From: Doris montereyensis
Taxonomy: Eukaryota > Mollusca > Gastropoda > Nudibranchia > Dorididae
Direction of reading: 5' to 3'
Assembly: GCA_037039925.1 (NCBI GenBank)
Contig: JAXRKP010000036.1
Span: 329,501 to 393,500 of the forward strand
DNA length: 64,000 bases
Part shown: in pieces, positions 31,570-43,694 of the stretch
Layout of the letters: each line of letters opens with the position of its first letter
Position numbering within the stretch: the first letter of the stretch is position 1
Program-made: the position numbers and the translations under genes
Notes under the pieces: generated by a model
What the model was told of the DNA's origin: nothing
Databases searched by the model: none
The model's input: only the letters and a program-made list of their open reading frames with translations

Positions 31570-32431
31570 ATACTACATTACTACTTAGATCTACCTTTGC
31601 GCAGTCACTTCTTTTACAAAGTTGAGAACCAAAGCATTATCTTCCGAAAATTTGTGTATGACTTCAGATCTGCTTTCTGAGATGGCATGTTAAAAACCCC
31701 CCAAAGAAACAAAAGTGAACAAGCAATCAGTATTACACTTACACGCCAACGTATAGACATACCTGTCACACCAATGTGCATGATAATCAAGGGGCGTTAT
31801 CAATAATAATAATCCCCGACATCTTACCTATTTATTACCTCCCAGTGATTTTGCATAAACACACGCTTTTCTCAGCACCCAAAGGGCGTGCATTTGTCCA
31901 GCGACTACTGTACCTGACTTGCATTCTTTGATAATTGAATAGGTCGTAGAAAGGAAAAGCAGTATGAAGAAAACAACATTAATTACAGTGAAATCTATTT
32001 TAAGTTACGAATTGCTGTGAAATAAGACTTTTTTTCTGTCCCTTCTTTATCAGTTCCCATTCTTCTACCTTCCAGTGTTTGGGTTTAGATGGCATTTTGT
32101 ATCAAACCAACACTGATATTCTATTATAATGTCATTTTCACTCATGATTTTCTGTTTCAGTTGCTTCCTTATTCAGCTTTTTTTCTTGCAAGAAATTTTT
32201 GTTCAATGTCATGGATGATAGTAATAGTAAGATACCGGTTTGTTGCATTTGTTTAATTATTTTAATTTTATATTTCTTCAGGTCATTAAAAATATTTTGT
32301 TGTAATCAAGATGACTATAAAATATTATGTATGTGAGTATATACATGGGGACGGCTGAAAAGTAATGCAGTCGTTAATATTAATAATATATCACAAAAGT
32401 AATGAATGGAATTAACTGTGTCGTATATCAA
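31570..32431. other. Intergenic stretch without recognised gene
   Basis: AT-rich DNA. A short stretch at about 32035-32095 (CTTTATCAGTTCCCATTCTTC, then GTGTTTGGGTT) is a minus-strand LINE family A 3' terminus fragment. Nothing else is recognised. Confidence 0.45.
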
Positions 32432-35400
32432 ACTAATCAGGCAGTGAACAGGTAAGCACCTGTACGGGGAATAGACGATTCCGTACTCCACGAGTCTCCT
32501 ACTGCCTTGCGCAGGTGGGCCTTGGCTGACAGAAAACAACCTACTGCCTTGCACTTGCAGGCCAGTCTTTCTTAATTGACTACAGGCTAAGGGAGTTAAC
32601 CCTGACAGAATATAACAAAGATGGTACTAGTGGTAGGGGGACTCACCGTGGCAGCCCCATCATCTACCTAGGGTACAGTGGGCTAATTCCCTGCTTATCC
32701 AAAACCAAACTGATTCAGAAAAATAAATACAATATACTCGGCTTGCCCAACGACGAACATGGAAACGAACACGGACTGTGAATTTTGGAACATGGAATAC
32801 TAGGGCAATAAATGGAAAAAAGATAGAATTAGTTGAAAAAAATGGAAAAATTCAAAGTTGACATTTTGGCCATTACAGAAACAAAGAAAACAGGACAAGG
32901 AATAGAAATTGTAGTACCAAATCATACTTTAATCTTCTCAGGAGTAGATGTCAAAGACAGAGCTAGAGCAGGAGTAGGTCTCCTAATGCATAAAAGGCAT
33001 GAAAAGCTACTAGAAAGTTGGAAATTTATAAGCCCAGGGCTATTAGTATAATTAGAGGTAAACATTAAACCAAAAGGAAGAGAAATTAAATTATTAATAG
33101 CTTATGGACCAAACGAAGATGCCACCACCAAAGAAGAAAATATATCTTTGAAAACGATTTATAAATAGCTGCAAAGAATCTCAAACCCAAACAGGAACTA
33201 ATGGTTTTAGGCGATTTGAATGCTCGAGTAGGCAACAATGTAGAAACATCAGGAGTAATAGGTAAAGAAGGAGAGACAACAACTTATCCAAATGGAGAGA
33301 GGGAGACTAATAGATTTTTGCCCAAAGCCTGACATGAAAATATCAAACACCTTTTTTACTCAGAAAGATATCCACAAATATACAAGAGTAAATGAAGACA
33401 TGCGAAAAGTCTATCATAGACTATGTAATAGTTAGCAACTCCCTTTGTTACAGTACAATGGACGCAAGAGTAAACAGAGGAGCTGAAATATTTAGTGACC
33501 ATCACCTACACCTAGTGATTGCCAAAATGAGATTACTGACTGAAGAGAACAAACAGAAAAGGAAAGAGAAGAAAGCTACTAAACTCAAAATAGAAAAACT
33601 AAACAAACCAATACTAAAACAGATATATACCAATCTAGGATAAAAAGATTTATCAGTGAACGGCAGATGGATCTGAATGATAGAACAGTAGAAGAAAAGT
33701 AACAAATGTATAAAAAGAAACACTCCTCAGTTGTAATGAAGAGGTATTTGGTAGGAAACAAATTAAAGGAGATAAGAAAAGAACAGCATGGTGGAATGAA
33801 AATGTCAAGACTAAGATCACAGAAGAGAAAGATGCCTGGAAAAAATACTTGCAAACAAAGATGCCAGAGGATAGGATAGATTTTATGCGAGTAAAAGAAG
33901 TATCGCAAAAGAGGAAGTTAGGAAAGCAAAACGGTTGGACACAGAATTCAAGAAAGCTATCAAGAAAATCAAAAGCTGTATGAAAAAGCATGAGAAAGAC
34001 CAAAGCATGCCCAATACGACAAATTAAGAATGCCAAAAGAGAAATAATGAAAGAAGACCGCGGAATCATGGAAACAAGGAGAAAGTATTTTCAACAATTC
34101 CAGAACATATGAAACAAGGAGTACAGATCAATTACTAAGAGTGACTAGTAATCCAGTGGAGACAGCTGAAGATGTAGAAATCTCAATGGAAGAAATCCAA
34201 ACAGATACTAATAATACTATAATGACAGTAAATAAGAAAAGTGAAATTAGGAAAGGCCTCCGGAGCAGATCAAGTTTTTATCCAGAAATGATTAAAAACC
34301 AAGGGAGAGAGGCAGACAAACTACTACTACTAAAGTACTACTAGTATTACATGCAATATATCAACAAGCATGGAAGTCCAAACAGGAGCCAGACGACTGG
34401 AAAAGGGAATGGTAGTACCAATACATAAGAAAGGATCAACTATGGAATACTCAAACTATAGAGGGATATCACCACTTAGCGTACCAGGAAAAGTATATGC
34501 CAGAAAACTGGAAATGAGACTACGGAAAAGAGTAGAAGATGAGATTAAGATCTTAGAGTGGATTTAGACCAAGTAATAAGCGTACAAGACCACATATTTA
34601 CAATTTGACAAATAATAAAAAAATTCCTTGAAAGAAATATTGACTTGTACCTGTTTTATTGACTTAGAAAAGGCACTAAGGAGGAATGAACTTATGACAT
34701 TCCTTAAAAGAACACAATGTACAGCAAAATTTTATAGAAGTAATTAAACGCTTTTATAATAACCAACATGTGCAGCGAGAGTAGTTGGAAACGTTTCGGA
34801 AGAATTTGATGTAGATATAGGAGTAGGACAGGGTTGTATCCTTAGCCCTCTTTTGTTTATCACATTTATGGATTCAGTAGCAAAGACATCCTCAAAAATG
34901 AAGAAAATGAATGTAGGTATGTGGAAACTCAAACCAGTTAATGTATCAATGCTTTCATTTGCCGATGATTTAGTTCTGTTTGGAAAATCAGAAAGTGACC
35001 TTCAGTCGAATATCGACATTATGAACAATGAACTAAATAAAAGAGGAATGAGAGTAAATCATGCAAAAACCAAAACAATGCAAGTAACTAAGGAAGCTAA
35101 AACACAAAATCTTAAATTGGGCAAGGAGAACTTAGAACAAGTTCAAAGCTACAATTATCTAGGAGTAATCATTAACTCAGAGAAGAAATCAGTCAAAGAA
35201 TCCAAAAGGCAGTGACAATATATAACCATCTAGGAAAGGCATTTATAGGTAAACAAGAATTGTCAACAAAAACCAAAATGGCAGTATATTGTAACACAGT
35301 TTATTGTCCTACTCTCCTCTATGGGCAGCGAAACCTGGACCTTAGACAGTAGGGAATACAGTAGAGTACAGGCAGCTGAAATGAAATATCTAAGAAGAGC

Positions 35401-35626
35401 AGTAGGGAAAACTAATCGAGACAAAATCAGAAACACAACAATAAGAGATCAAACCAAAGCAGATGGCATGAAAACTTAGAAATAAATCAACTGAGATAGT
35501 TTGGGCATGTAAACAGGATGAATGACAAAAGAATAGCTAGATCAGTATACAGTGCTAAAACCCAAGGTAAAAGACCAAAAGGCAGACCTCAGAGAAAGTG
35601 GGAAGAAGATATAAAAGAGGCATTAA
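32432..35626 (+). mobile_element. LINE family A, nearly complete but broken
   Basis: The 5' end matches the other copies (GGCAGTGAACAGGTAAGCAC). Two UTR monomers are followed by endonuclease pieces (KVDILAITETK; LGDLNARVGNN-like; SIIDYVIVSNSL; FSDHHLHLVIAKM with the SDH box), then RT pieces ([40 protein letters not shown]) and the C-terminal region up to RQRKWEED-like text. The 3' UTR is missing: the element is cut at about 35626 by unrelated DNA beginning with a G-rich stretch. Many stops and frameshifts make it inactive. Confidence 0.9.
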
Positions 35627-36790
35627 GGGGGAGGGGGCGGGGCGGCACCAAGACTGGCGAGTTTTGGACCAAAGGTTGATTTTCTGTTCTTTGCATATTC
35701 GGGTAAAACGATCATTTATCTACATGTTCATGGCAGAAAAATGTCCATATGACGTATAATTTTTTTTTATACAAAACATTTTGTAGGCAAGGGTTGGTAA
35801 AAACAGTCAAAATTTTGAGTCACTCTTTAGATATTGAATGGAAAAGACGATCTGCACAGGTTCTGAGTGATTTTATTTAAGGGAGGAGATAGATTTTGGA
35901 AATTGAGTCAAAATTCAAGGTGGCGGCCGTTTCTATAGCAATATTGGCAACCAAGGACGCTACAAACTTTTCAATGATATAGGATGCCTGTATTTTGACA
36001 GTTACTCATGGACATACTAAAAGCAAAAACCTAAACTCAAAAAAAAAAATCACTTTAAGCATGCTTCACCAATGTTAAAAATAATCTTCCACTTCAATCC
36101 ATCAAGTCAAAATATATGTAGCCAAAAACACTACAATCACACTTTAAATATGGGTATACAACGACACACATAGTATTGTGAATACAACAAAACAAGACCT
36201 TGTAAAGCAAATGAAGATATAGCAAAGAAGTCAGGAGCAAAAATGTTTTTTTACAGATAGAATTTATTATAATATTAATAATAATACATCATGTACATAT
36301 CGTATCATTAACTCAATCACATAGGATAGTTTTATAAGCAGTTTTTCACGATACATATGGAAACATTTCATTAATTGAGAAAGTCTGCTTTCTTCTTAGT
36401 CTTAGTAATTAAACATTGTCAAACCAGCATCAGCAATATGAGAATGAGAAGACAAAAGATATGATTTGTGTTTAAAAAACATTCAGGTCATTTGATCCAT
36501 CCAAGTAAACAAACGCATTGTAATATTTGATCTGCACATTTACACTATTTTAACAAATTATCGATTTTAATTTACGTCTATGAAAAAAGAAAATATGACT
36601 AAGTCTATCCAACTCCTCATCTGAATGTATTCTTTCCGTTTTTAAACAACATCAAGATCCACTTAGACTAAAAGCGTTTTACTAAATACAGGTAGGGGCC
36701 TGCACTCAAACCTCGCCATACTTGTGTACCGCCAGCTTTTCACCCATGTACTTACAGATCAAGCAGTGAACAAATAACAACAATGAAATA
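35627..36790. other. Unassigned AT-rich DNA after LINE truncation
   Basis: Opens with a GC-rich stretch (GGGGGAGGGGGCGGGGCGGC) and a block with AAGGTGGCGGCCGTTTCTAT. It may be another dispersed repeat that truncated the LINE. I see no protein. Confidence 0.4.
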
Positions 36791-36991
36791 CAGTCGAACC
36801 CACATATATTGACATCCAGCATACATTGATGTCCTTTTTAGGGCCACACATTGCCTTCGATTGATGTTGTTTATATTATGGGTTTTTTTGGTGGTGTGCT
36901 TTTATTTTATTGGTTGCTCTGATACATCGACTTCTTATATTGACACAATTTAGTGGTCCCAGTGTTGTCGATATATAAGAGAGTTGGACTG
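36791..36991. mobile_element. Short pogo-like MITE (201 bp)
   Basis: TA-flanked (36789-36790 and 36992-36993). The terminal inverted repeats are CAGTCGAACCCACATATATTG at the left and, read inverted, CAGTCCAACTCTCTTATATA at the right. The interior is noncoding. Confidence 0.75.
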
Positions 36992-36993
36992 TA

Positions 36994-39063
36994 ACTCGTT
37001 ACACAGCCATCTGTCACATTAAAATCCCATAATAACTATTGTGTAAAATACAATTTGTTATATCGTCCACTATGCATGTGTGTTATTACTGTTATTGTTA
37101 ATGTTATGATTCATCCCCAAGCATAATTCACCAGTCCTCTCTATTTAATCATGGGCTAATGAATCTAAAACCCATAAAAATGTATGTATTCTCTGGCCTA
37201 CCTACTACTTCGTTTCATTGATGTTTCCCTGAGCACAATATGCAGTGATCTAAGGGTGATTTCAGAAGACTGAGATAACCGCCATGGTGGACAGGGTTAC
37301 TTCAAAGAAACAAAATGGTTTCAGAAGAAACAAGCAAGGAGAGAAGAACCTATCACTATCAGCAGCACCCACCAATCTACTTCTATCTATTGCTACTTAC
37401 ATTGCACTACAGTAGCAATTTCGCATGCAGTGTGCACACATTAAACTTTAAATAATACTGTAAACATACATTACTTGAGCTATCCCCTCAGTTCATAATA
37501 TATGTAATTGTGCAGTAAAAGAAAGTAAACCCATTGCTAGTACAGTGTATCAGCCATCACTCCTTTTCTCATGCTACCTTTAAGTAAATTATTACTCAGC
37601 TTTCATGCTCTGTCTCTTTACTTTCGATTGACTCATACCATACATCACACAGTAACGTACTAACAAATCAATACAAATATACATGTGTACATGTATTAAC
37701 ACAACAATCACAGCTTTACAACCAATTGCATATGACAAGAATCGAACTTGGACATAATCTGATTTAATTTAGTCAGTTGCTTCCTGTAAGTAATGAACAT
37801 ATGAGATATTGATACAGCCTTGCTTTTGCATACAGAACAGTCAGTGACTTGTGTGAGGAATATCATTACTGTGTTCAACATAATATCCCTGCAAAAAATG
37901 CTCAAAGTCAAAAGTGAAAGCATGCCAATTTCTATTAGTTTTTTCCCCTTCTCTTTTTTATATAACTTATCCAACAACTACAATGGGAACCACAGTAAAA
38001 GTCAAGGGTAATGTATAAAAATAAATACAGGACAGAAAATATGGAATTTTGGTATGAAAATGAAGCTATCTAATATTTATAACAAAACAAATTTAGACAG
38101 GGAATTGAATGCTCTAAGAACGCTCAAACGTTGTCCACAGTAGTCAATTGAGATTCAAATGACTGTGACCTTGCGGAATAGTAGTTAAATGCTTCATTAA
38201 AACATTTTAACTCCCTTACATGTAAAAACCTATAAGTTACAAATACTGAAAATAGTCTATTAGCCCTTAAATTTAAAAAAAAAGAAAAAAGTAAAATCTT
38301 AAAATGCATACAATACATTGGACATTAGTTTTTTTGACCTTTTTGAGTTCATGAACAAGCCATTAATCCTCTTTAAACAGCCAAGGAAAGATGGCCCTTT
38401 ATTTAGGGCGTGCTCACGATTGGCAGCTGCAGGCCCTATATTTAGGGACACCGTCATTGGCAAGCTCATATATTTAGGGCCAGATTAGGCTTCTTAAATG
38501 GTTTATGACGTTGTTTGACCTTTTGAGTTCATAGTTAAACAGCCAATGAGATGACAATTTATTTTAATAGCCTCGATAGCCTCGTTATCATTAGTCAAAA
38601 TGACGCTTTCCCATTCAACACACTTCGTCTAAGTTTAAATTGATTGCATGGCTATCACTGCTATTGTTTAGTCTTTAGTTTAAGTTTCTCTTGTTGCAAT
38701 AACATCTTAATATGAATTCTAATTCTTTCAACTTATAGAAAATGCACGTTTTATAGGTCTTTTATCATCTGCAAATATGAAATCATTGTTCAAACTAAGT
38801 GAAATCCTAGCTTCACCCATTGCACACTCTGGTTTTTTCATGCAAATGGCTGGGGAAACCTCTCACTGTAAAAAAGGCCACGTTCGGTAACACCATGAGC
38901 GCTACATTAGATGATTTGAAAAAGGCTATAAAAAAACAGCTTTTATTCTATAAAATTATGAGGAAATACCTCCCTATCAATACTATCATCAGCTTCTAGT
39001 AGCACTATAGTATATAGTCCTACGTCTTTATAGTTTATAAAGTCATTTTCTTTACAAGATCTA
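36994..39063. other. Intergenic region downstream of WDR74
   Basis: Contains one copy of the dispersed GTGATCT-AGGGTGA repeat (about 37225-37370). A direct repeat TTTGACCTTTTTGAGTTCAT lies at about 38333 and again, with one T fewer, at 38514. ATATTTAGGG palindromic boxes occur at 38400-38490. The WDR74 3' UTR should occupy the right end; TTTTATT at 38941-38947 is an AATAAAA signal on the minus strand. No further gene is seen. Confidence 0.5.
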
Positions 39064-40362
39064 CTATTTCTTCATTGCTTTAGTTTTAGAGGCCTCTGAT
39101 TTTTCAGCTTTTCTCTTTTTATCTCCAACAACTTCCATTGTGTCCCATAGGTCTTCCTTCTCTTCAGCATCATCACTATCAGCATTCTGACTGCTTGCCT
39201 TTTCCATTCCTGGATTTCCAGGCTTTCCATAGTCCTCCTGTTTCCAAGAGGATGAACACAAGAGGCAATTTAAAGAATTCTTAAGATAAACAGAATGAAT
39301 CAAATCTCTAGAATTGTCTGCATCGTAGCAATAAACAAACCGATCCACAGAAGAAGCCACAAAAATGGGATATTTCGGGTGAGCCGCAATGTCTGTAATT
39401 CCTCCTTTGGCTCCTTTGAAGGTCTTGAAGGTTTTGACAGTTGTTTTCTTACGAAGATCAACAGATGCAACAAAGCCGGTAGTATCTCCAATGAATATTT
39501 CAAAATCTGAGTTGGGCCGAACACACAGAGCACTGATAGGATGTTCTCCACATTTCACTTCAATGACTGGTCTCCTTTGAGAACTTGATGGGTCATATAA
39601 TCTTACATGCCCATAACCTGTTCCCGAGACAATTTTGCTGCTTTCTGGATAAAATTGAACGTTAGTAAACCAAACAGGCACGCGCAAATTCAGCCAATCG
39701 TTTTTAACATTTTTAGCTGTGAATACAGGAGTCTCTGGAGCATTCATATCCCAAACTTTTATGCTACTTTCATTTCCACCTGCAACAAGTGTGTTGGGAA
39801 TGGACACATTGTGATCCATACACTCGAGATGTTTCTGTTCTCCATCTTGGAATGAATTTATTGTTAATGAAGGAAAAATATCTGATGGCGAGTCAGTGTC
39901 ATCATTAAGGTTGAACGTTTTGATGATGCCATTACTAAATGCACACAGTAGATTACTTTCATGCTTTTTAATAGATTTCATTTGACCGTCTCCATCTTCT
40001 TTCGCAACTTTAACATAATCACTTATTTCTGTTCCGAGGAAGTGTTTGAAAACACCTCCATCTACAAGACCGGCAAACAGAGAAGATTCATCCTTGGCAC
40101 CCCAGCATAAACAATTGATGCCATTGCGACGGCCTGGCTTAAAATTTTCTAAAGTCTTTGAGCTCAAATTGCAGTACGATTTCTTACAGAAGCTAACACC
40201 CTTTATATATCCAATATTAGATCCAGCAAACACATTGTAACGGGGTAAGGGGATGACAGTGGACATCCTTCCCGAACTTTTTCGAAAAATTGAATATTCA
40301 CTGTCATATTCTGATTCAGTCATTTTGAAGGAAGGCCGCACGTGTCCTCGCTGGAACACCAC
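39064..40362 (-). CDS. WDR74: WD repeat-containing protein 74 homologue (Nsa1-like)
   Basis: A single frame of 432 codons. WDR74/Nsa1 is a nucleolar WD40 protein of pre-60S particles, working with the AAA ATPase NVL (Rix7) in large-subunit assembly. Recognition rests on blocks near-identical to vertebrate WDR74: VFAGSNIGYIKGV, INCLCWG, VAGGNESSIKVWD, AKNVKNDWLNLRVPVW, GTGYGHVRLYDPSSSQRRPV and VYLKNSLNCLL. Seven propeller blades fit residues about 40-365. The tail is acidic, then Lys-rich (EEKEDLWDTMEVV, then KKRKAEKSEASKTKAMKK), with a likely nuclear/nucleolar signal. The first Met is at 40362; Met14 and Met33 (just before the first blade) are possible alternative starts. No intron is present, and no poly-A tract or target-site duplication marks a retrocopy. 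Confidence 0.93.
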   Translation of the reverse strand: MVFQRGHVRPSFKMTESEYDSEYSIFRKSSGRMSTVIPLPRYNVFAGSNIGYIKGVSFCKKSYCNLSSKTLENFKPGRRNGINCLCWGAKDESSLFAGLVDGGVFKHFLGTEISDYVKVAKEDGDGQMKSIKKHESNLLCAFSNGIIKTFNLNDDTDSPSDIFPSLTINSFQDGEQKHLECMDHNVSIPNTLVAGGNESSIKVWDMNAPETPVFTAKNVKNDWLNLRVPVWFTNVQFYPESSKIVSGTGYGHVRLYDPSSSQRRPVIEVKCGEHPISALCVRPNSDFEIFIGDTTGFVASVDLRKKTTVKTFKTFKGAKGGITDIAAHPKYPIFVASSVDRFVYCYDADNSRDLIHSVYLKNSLNCLLCSSSWKQEDYGKPGNPGMEKASSQNADSDDAEEKEDLWDTMEVVGDKKRKAEKSEASKTKAMKK

Positions 40363-40696
40363 ACTCCAGCGAGGATAACGAAGATATAATGAAGGAGACA
40401 GGGACTGGAGTTCCCACCAACAAATGCTTTTACTTGATCCTGTAATGTTCAGGACATTCGTCTAGATCCTGGAAGAATAAATTACAAAACTAGATCTAGA
40501 ATCTCTGTTGTCATAATTTCAGGGGCCCCACGTAAAAATAAGATTCCACACTCGCCACTTGCCAGTCAGCCAGAACTGTACGTGATCACAGCAAAACAGT
40601 TCAAAACGTCAGTGTATGATCGCTTCTGACACTCGTGTAAATCTATATTCGGATTCGAATATCTCACTCTCATTCTCATGGATACAAAGGATCAAA
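40363..40696 (-). promoter_or_regulatory. Probable WDR74 5' flank
   Basis: The region immediately upstream of the WDR74 frame has no repeat and should hold its promoter and 5' UTR. No TATA box or other defined element is evident; the placement is positional inference only. Confidence 0.3.
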
Positions 40697-40762
40697 TCTA
40701 CAAGACCGGCAAACATAGAAGATTCATCCGTGGCGACCCAGCATAAACAATCGATGCCATTC
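40697..40762 (-). pseudogene. Duplicated fragment of WDR74 coding sequence
   Basis: About 66 bases closely match 40059-40124 inside WDR74 (CTACAAGACCGGCAAACA, then AGAAGATTCATCC and CCAGCATAAACAAT). On the minus strand it would encode the segment around CLCWG and FAGLVD, with a few substitutions. It lies about 640 bases away, upstream of the gene. No flanking WDR74 sequence is present. Confidence 0.8.
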
Positions 40763-40848
40763 AATCCAAAGGTATTTGGAGGAAGAGAAATAACGAAATA
40801 TTAATAAAAACTATTTATACGATAAGGTTTGACTCCAAACTACTCATA

Positions 40849-40864
40849 CCCCCCCCCCCCCCCC
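40849..40864. repeat. Poly-C run
   Basis: A run of about 16 C followed by a CA-rich stretch; its length is likely unreliable in any assembly. Confidence 0.9.
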
Positions 40865-41129
40865 ACACACACTGTTTATTTTTTACCCACACACACATAC
40901 ACAAAGGACGAAAAACAAACAACAATTAGTAATATCATAGCTTTTTATTTGATTTGATTTACCCACATCCACAACTAAGGTGATCTCGGGATTTTGGTAG
41001 GATTTTCATTTTTGCCCTGTAAACAGCCAAGGGATCTTTAACGTGCGCTTTTTTCATTCGCACCATCGCTGACTGGAATCACCTCGATGATCATACCTAC
41101 CAGTAATTTTCCCAATTATGTAGATAATA

Positions 41130-41560
41130 CTAGATCTAACTCTTTTCCATTTATTACCCGAGCATTCCATGTTCCCAAAATAAAAGTCTGTTTTCGTTTC
41201 AGGGTCGTCTTCTTAAGATCAGTCCGGTATCATATCTTTGTTTCTCTGAATCTGTTGGTTTTGGGTAGATAGATGATTAGCCCACTGTACACTGTGTAGA
41301 TGGTTGGGCTGCCACCTTGAGACTCCCTACCGGGCCCTGTGTGTGGTTTTCTGTCGGGGCTAATTCCTTTAGTCTTTGGGCAGCCAAGACTCACATGCAA
41401 GAAAAGTGCAAGGCAACAAGTTATGATTTTCTGTTGGAGTCAACTCCTTTAGACTTTGGCCAGCAAAGATCCGCATGCAATGTAACAGGAGACCAATGGA
41501 GGGCGGGGACGCTCAGTCCCTCAGTGTAAGCACATGTCCACTTCCCAGATCAAAAATTTT
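41130..41560 (-). mobile_element. LINE family A 5'-end fragment, old
   Basis: Minus-strand, diverged copy of the LINE start: endonuclease N-terminus (positions corresponding to GTWNARVINGKELD-like text), then two UTR monomers (CCTTTAGTCTTTGG..., GACTTTGGCCAGCAAAGATC), ending near TGTCCACTTCCCAGA, the decayed family 5' terminus. It is the most diverged copy in the window. Confidence 0.75.
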
Positions 41561-41739
41561 ATCACTTTTAAATTACACAGGTTCATGCCGAACTATCTCT
41601 ATGGAGACATCAAATAATTTAAAAGCTGTAGCGGCCATTTAATATGAGAGTGCCCGATGAATACACTAGAGTATAATTATTAGTATTAGGTTTCTCTTTT
41701 TTTTTCAACTGACGTTTTGCCTCTTGTGTTTTATTTGGG

Positions 41740-41900
41740 TGTGGGTTTGAGTGTATTTGTGCAGGTGTGTATTTGTGTGAGTGTTTACGTGTGTGTTTGT
41801 GAATGCGTGAATGTTTGACTGTTGGTGTGTGTCAGCACGTGTATGTATATGTGTATGTAAATGTTTGTATGTGTATAAGTGTGTGTTTGTGGGTATATTT
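41740..41900. repeat. GT-rich low-complexity tract
   Basis: Degenerate GTGTGTTT and GTATGTAT units. The 67-codon frames overlapping it are artefacts. Confidence 0.75.
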
Positions 41901-42002
41901 GCTTTTAAGTTGTCGTTTTTGGATGCTTTTGCTTTTGTTGTTGTTGCCGTAGATGCAACAAAAGTAAGTCAGATTTTGACTAGCAGCACACGATGCGGTG
42001 AA

Positions 42003-42120
42003 GAGTGTAGTTAGCTCGGTTGAAAGCATGGTTATTTTCATGGCAAGGCGATGGGTGCCAACGCAGAGGTCGCGGGTTCAATCCCCATGGTGGGCAGGTT
42101 TTCTTTCTGTCTATACCTTG
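42003..42120 (+). mobile_element. tRNA-like SINE head, second type
   Basis: A box-like TAGCTCGGTTGAAAGCATGG and B box GGGTTCAATCCC spaced as in a tRNA gene, followed by unrelated body sequence. The acceptor stem ends do not pair convincingly, so it is called a SINE head rather than a tRNA gene. Confidence 0.55.
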
Positions 42121-42329
42121 TATTTGTCTCGTCTTTGTTCCTATGGGGCTTTAGTAATAGTATTATTCAATGCCATTTCTTTTACTCGCGGTGGAGGAGC
42201 AGCCCGGGGTAAAACGCGTCTGAAAAGAGTATACTTACCTGGATCGATGTCCGACAAGACTGACCCGTGCTCAGTGTCAGCATGTCATACTCATACTGTA
42301 GGCTATCCTTCTAGTTATCCTTCTAGTTA

Positions 42330-42425
42330 TAGTGGGTGGGTGGTGGGTGCTATTGATAGGTCCTACTTCTTTCCTTTCATTCTTTCACTTGTTTTTCATC
42401 TTGTTGTTTCCTATTAATCTGCTAT
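42330..42425 (-). repeat. Dispersed repeat family D, minus copy
   Basis: TAGGTCCTACTTCTTTCCTTT and the following TTTTTCATCTTGTTGTTTCC are the inverse of the family text AAGAAGTAGGACCTA and AACAGCAAGATGAAA found at 43.2, 43.7 and 57.4 kb. Confidence 0.7.
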
Positions 42426-42589
42426 GAGACTACCGCCAAGTACTTGTTATTACATGTACATATTATTATCATAATTATTACTGCATGTATAATCAAAATG
42501 ATGATGATGATGGATATTGCGACAACTACTATCACTGCTCTTAGTATCAATCATCATCAGCCATCAACGTCTTCGCCATATTTATATAT

Positions 42590-42627
42590 TGGTACTAGTA
42601 GTAGTAGCAGCAGCAGTAGTAGTAGTG

Positions 42628-42667
<40 letters not shown>

Positions 42668-42825
42668 TAGTAGCAGCAGCAGCAGCAGTAGTAGTGGCAG
42701 TAGTAGTAGCAGCAGCAGCAGCAGCAGTAATAGTAGTAGTAGTAGTAGTAGTACTAGTAGTAGTAGTAGCAGAAGCAGCAGTAGTAGTAGTAATAGCAGC
42801 AACAGTAGCTACAGTGATACACTAT
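42590..42825. repeat. (AGT/AGC)n trinucleotide microsatellite
   Basis: Interspersed AGT and AGC units over about 235 bases. Poly-Ser, poly-Ala/Val and poly-Leu open frames in all phases are artefacts of it. Confidence 0.95.
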
Positions 42826-43139
42826 TTTCTGTTGTAGTGAAATTACAAGTCTAAAGGGATGATTATATTTGAGATGAAAGTAAATAAAAGCTACCGCAAA
42901 ATCTTTTCCCTGCATGTGTGACAAATCCATGTAATTTTCAGTTGTCTTTTTGTGTTGTTATCTTGCTTCTTCCTACCCTTGTCATCCTATTCTGTGCTCT
43001 ATAAATATAAAGCAGTTATTATACAGATGGGTGAACAACTGGACTGTTTCACATTCACCAGACTAATGACTGCAAGGATTGAAGTACAGTATGTTGGGAT
43101 ACTTTGATGAGAGCCTTTGCCTGTTTCATTGAAATTTAC

Positions 43140-43375
43140 CATCACCATATGCGGTAATCTCAGGGTGAATTAAGAGGAAATAGCGAAAAGAAAGATCTAT
43201 GGGATAGAGGGACAGCAATAGGTTTTGATTGTTTATTTGTTTGATTGGAATTTACCCTGTCAACTACATGCGGTGATAATCGGGGAGAATTTAGAGGAAG
43301 TGGCAAGATGAAAGATAAGAGAAAGACTGAAAAGTAAGAAGTAGGACCTATCAACAGTGCCCGCCAACTGCCTGC
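43140..43375 (+). repeat. Dispersed repeat family D, two adjacent copies
   Basis: At 43140-43200 and 43245-43375: TTTACC followed by CATATGCGGTAATCTCAGGG and GTGAATTAAGAGGAAATAGC, then AAGAAGTAGGACCTATCAAC in the second copy. Other copies are at about 13560 (minus), 37225, 42330 (minus), 43695, 44365 and 57310. Confidence 0.75.
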
Positions 43376-43694
43376 AAAATAGCAACAACAAGAATAACAG
43401 AAACGAGTACACTGCATACAAAATCCCATTAACAATAATAACTGGAAGCAAACAGTGACTTTCTACAGCGTTGGGCAAGCTGCACGTTGCCTTTCATAGT
43501 CATAGCCATCAGTCTGAACACAAAGATGAATAAAATCTAATGAAATAAAACCATCAAATCACATGTAAGAAAATCATTAAAACACATCCATGTTGTTTGT
43601 CATACTTTTATTGCCTTACACTAATGCTTTTTATATAAAAGATTATGTGCTTGTTTAAGTCGATAAAAAGCATAGCAACTGGATTCTTTTCCTT

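Noticed and set aside
33502..34069. Minus-strand hydrophobic frames of 73-138 codons
   Set aside because: They are antisense shadows of the plus-strand LINE at 32.4-35.6 kb.
39295..40240. Plus-strand frames of 60-82 codons
   Set aside because: They are antisense shadows of the WDR74 coding frame.
42003..42080. Possible tRNA gene with GGTTCAATCCC
   Set aside because: The flanks do not form an acceptor stem, and the head continues into repeat-like body sequence.
42444..42854. Open frames of 81-136 codons (poly-Ser, poly-Val/Ala, poly-Leu)
   Set aside because: They are products of the AGT/AGC microsatellite in three phases.
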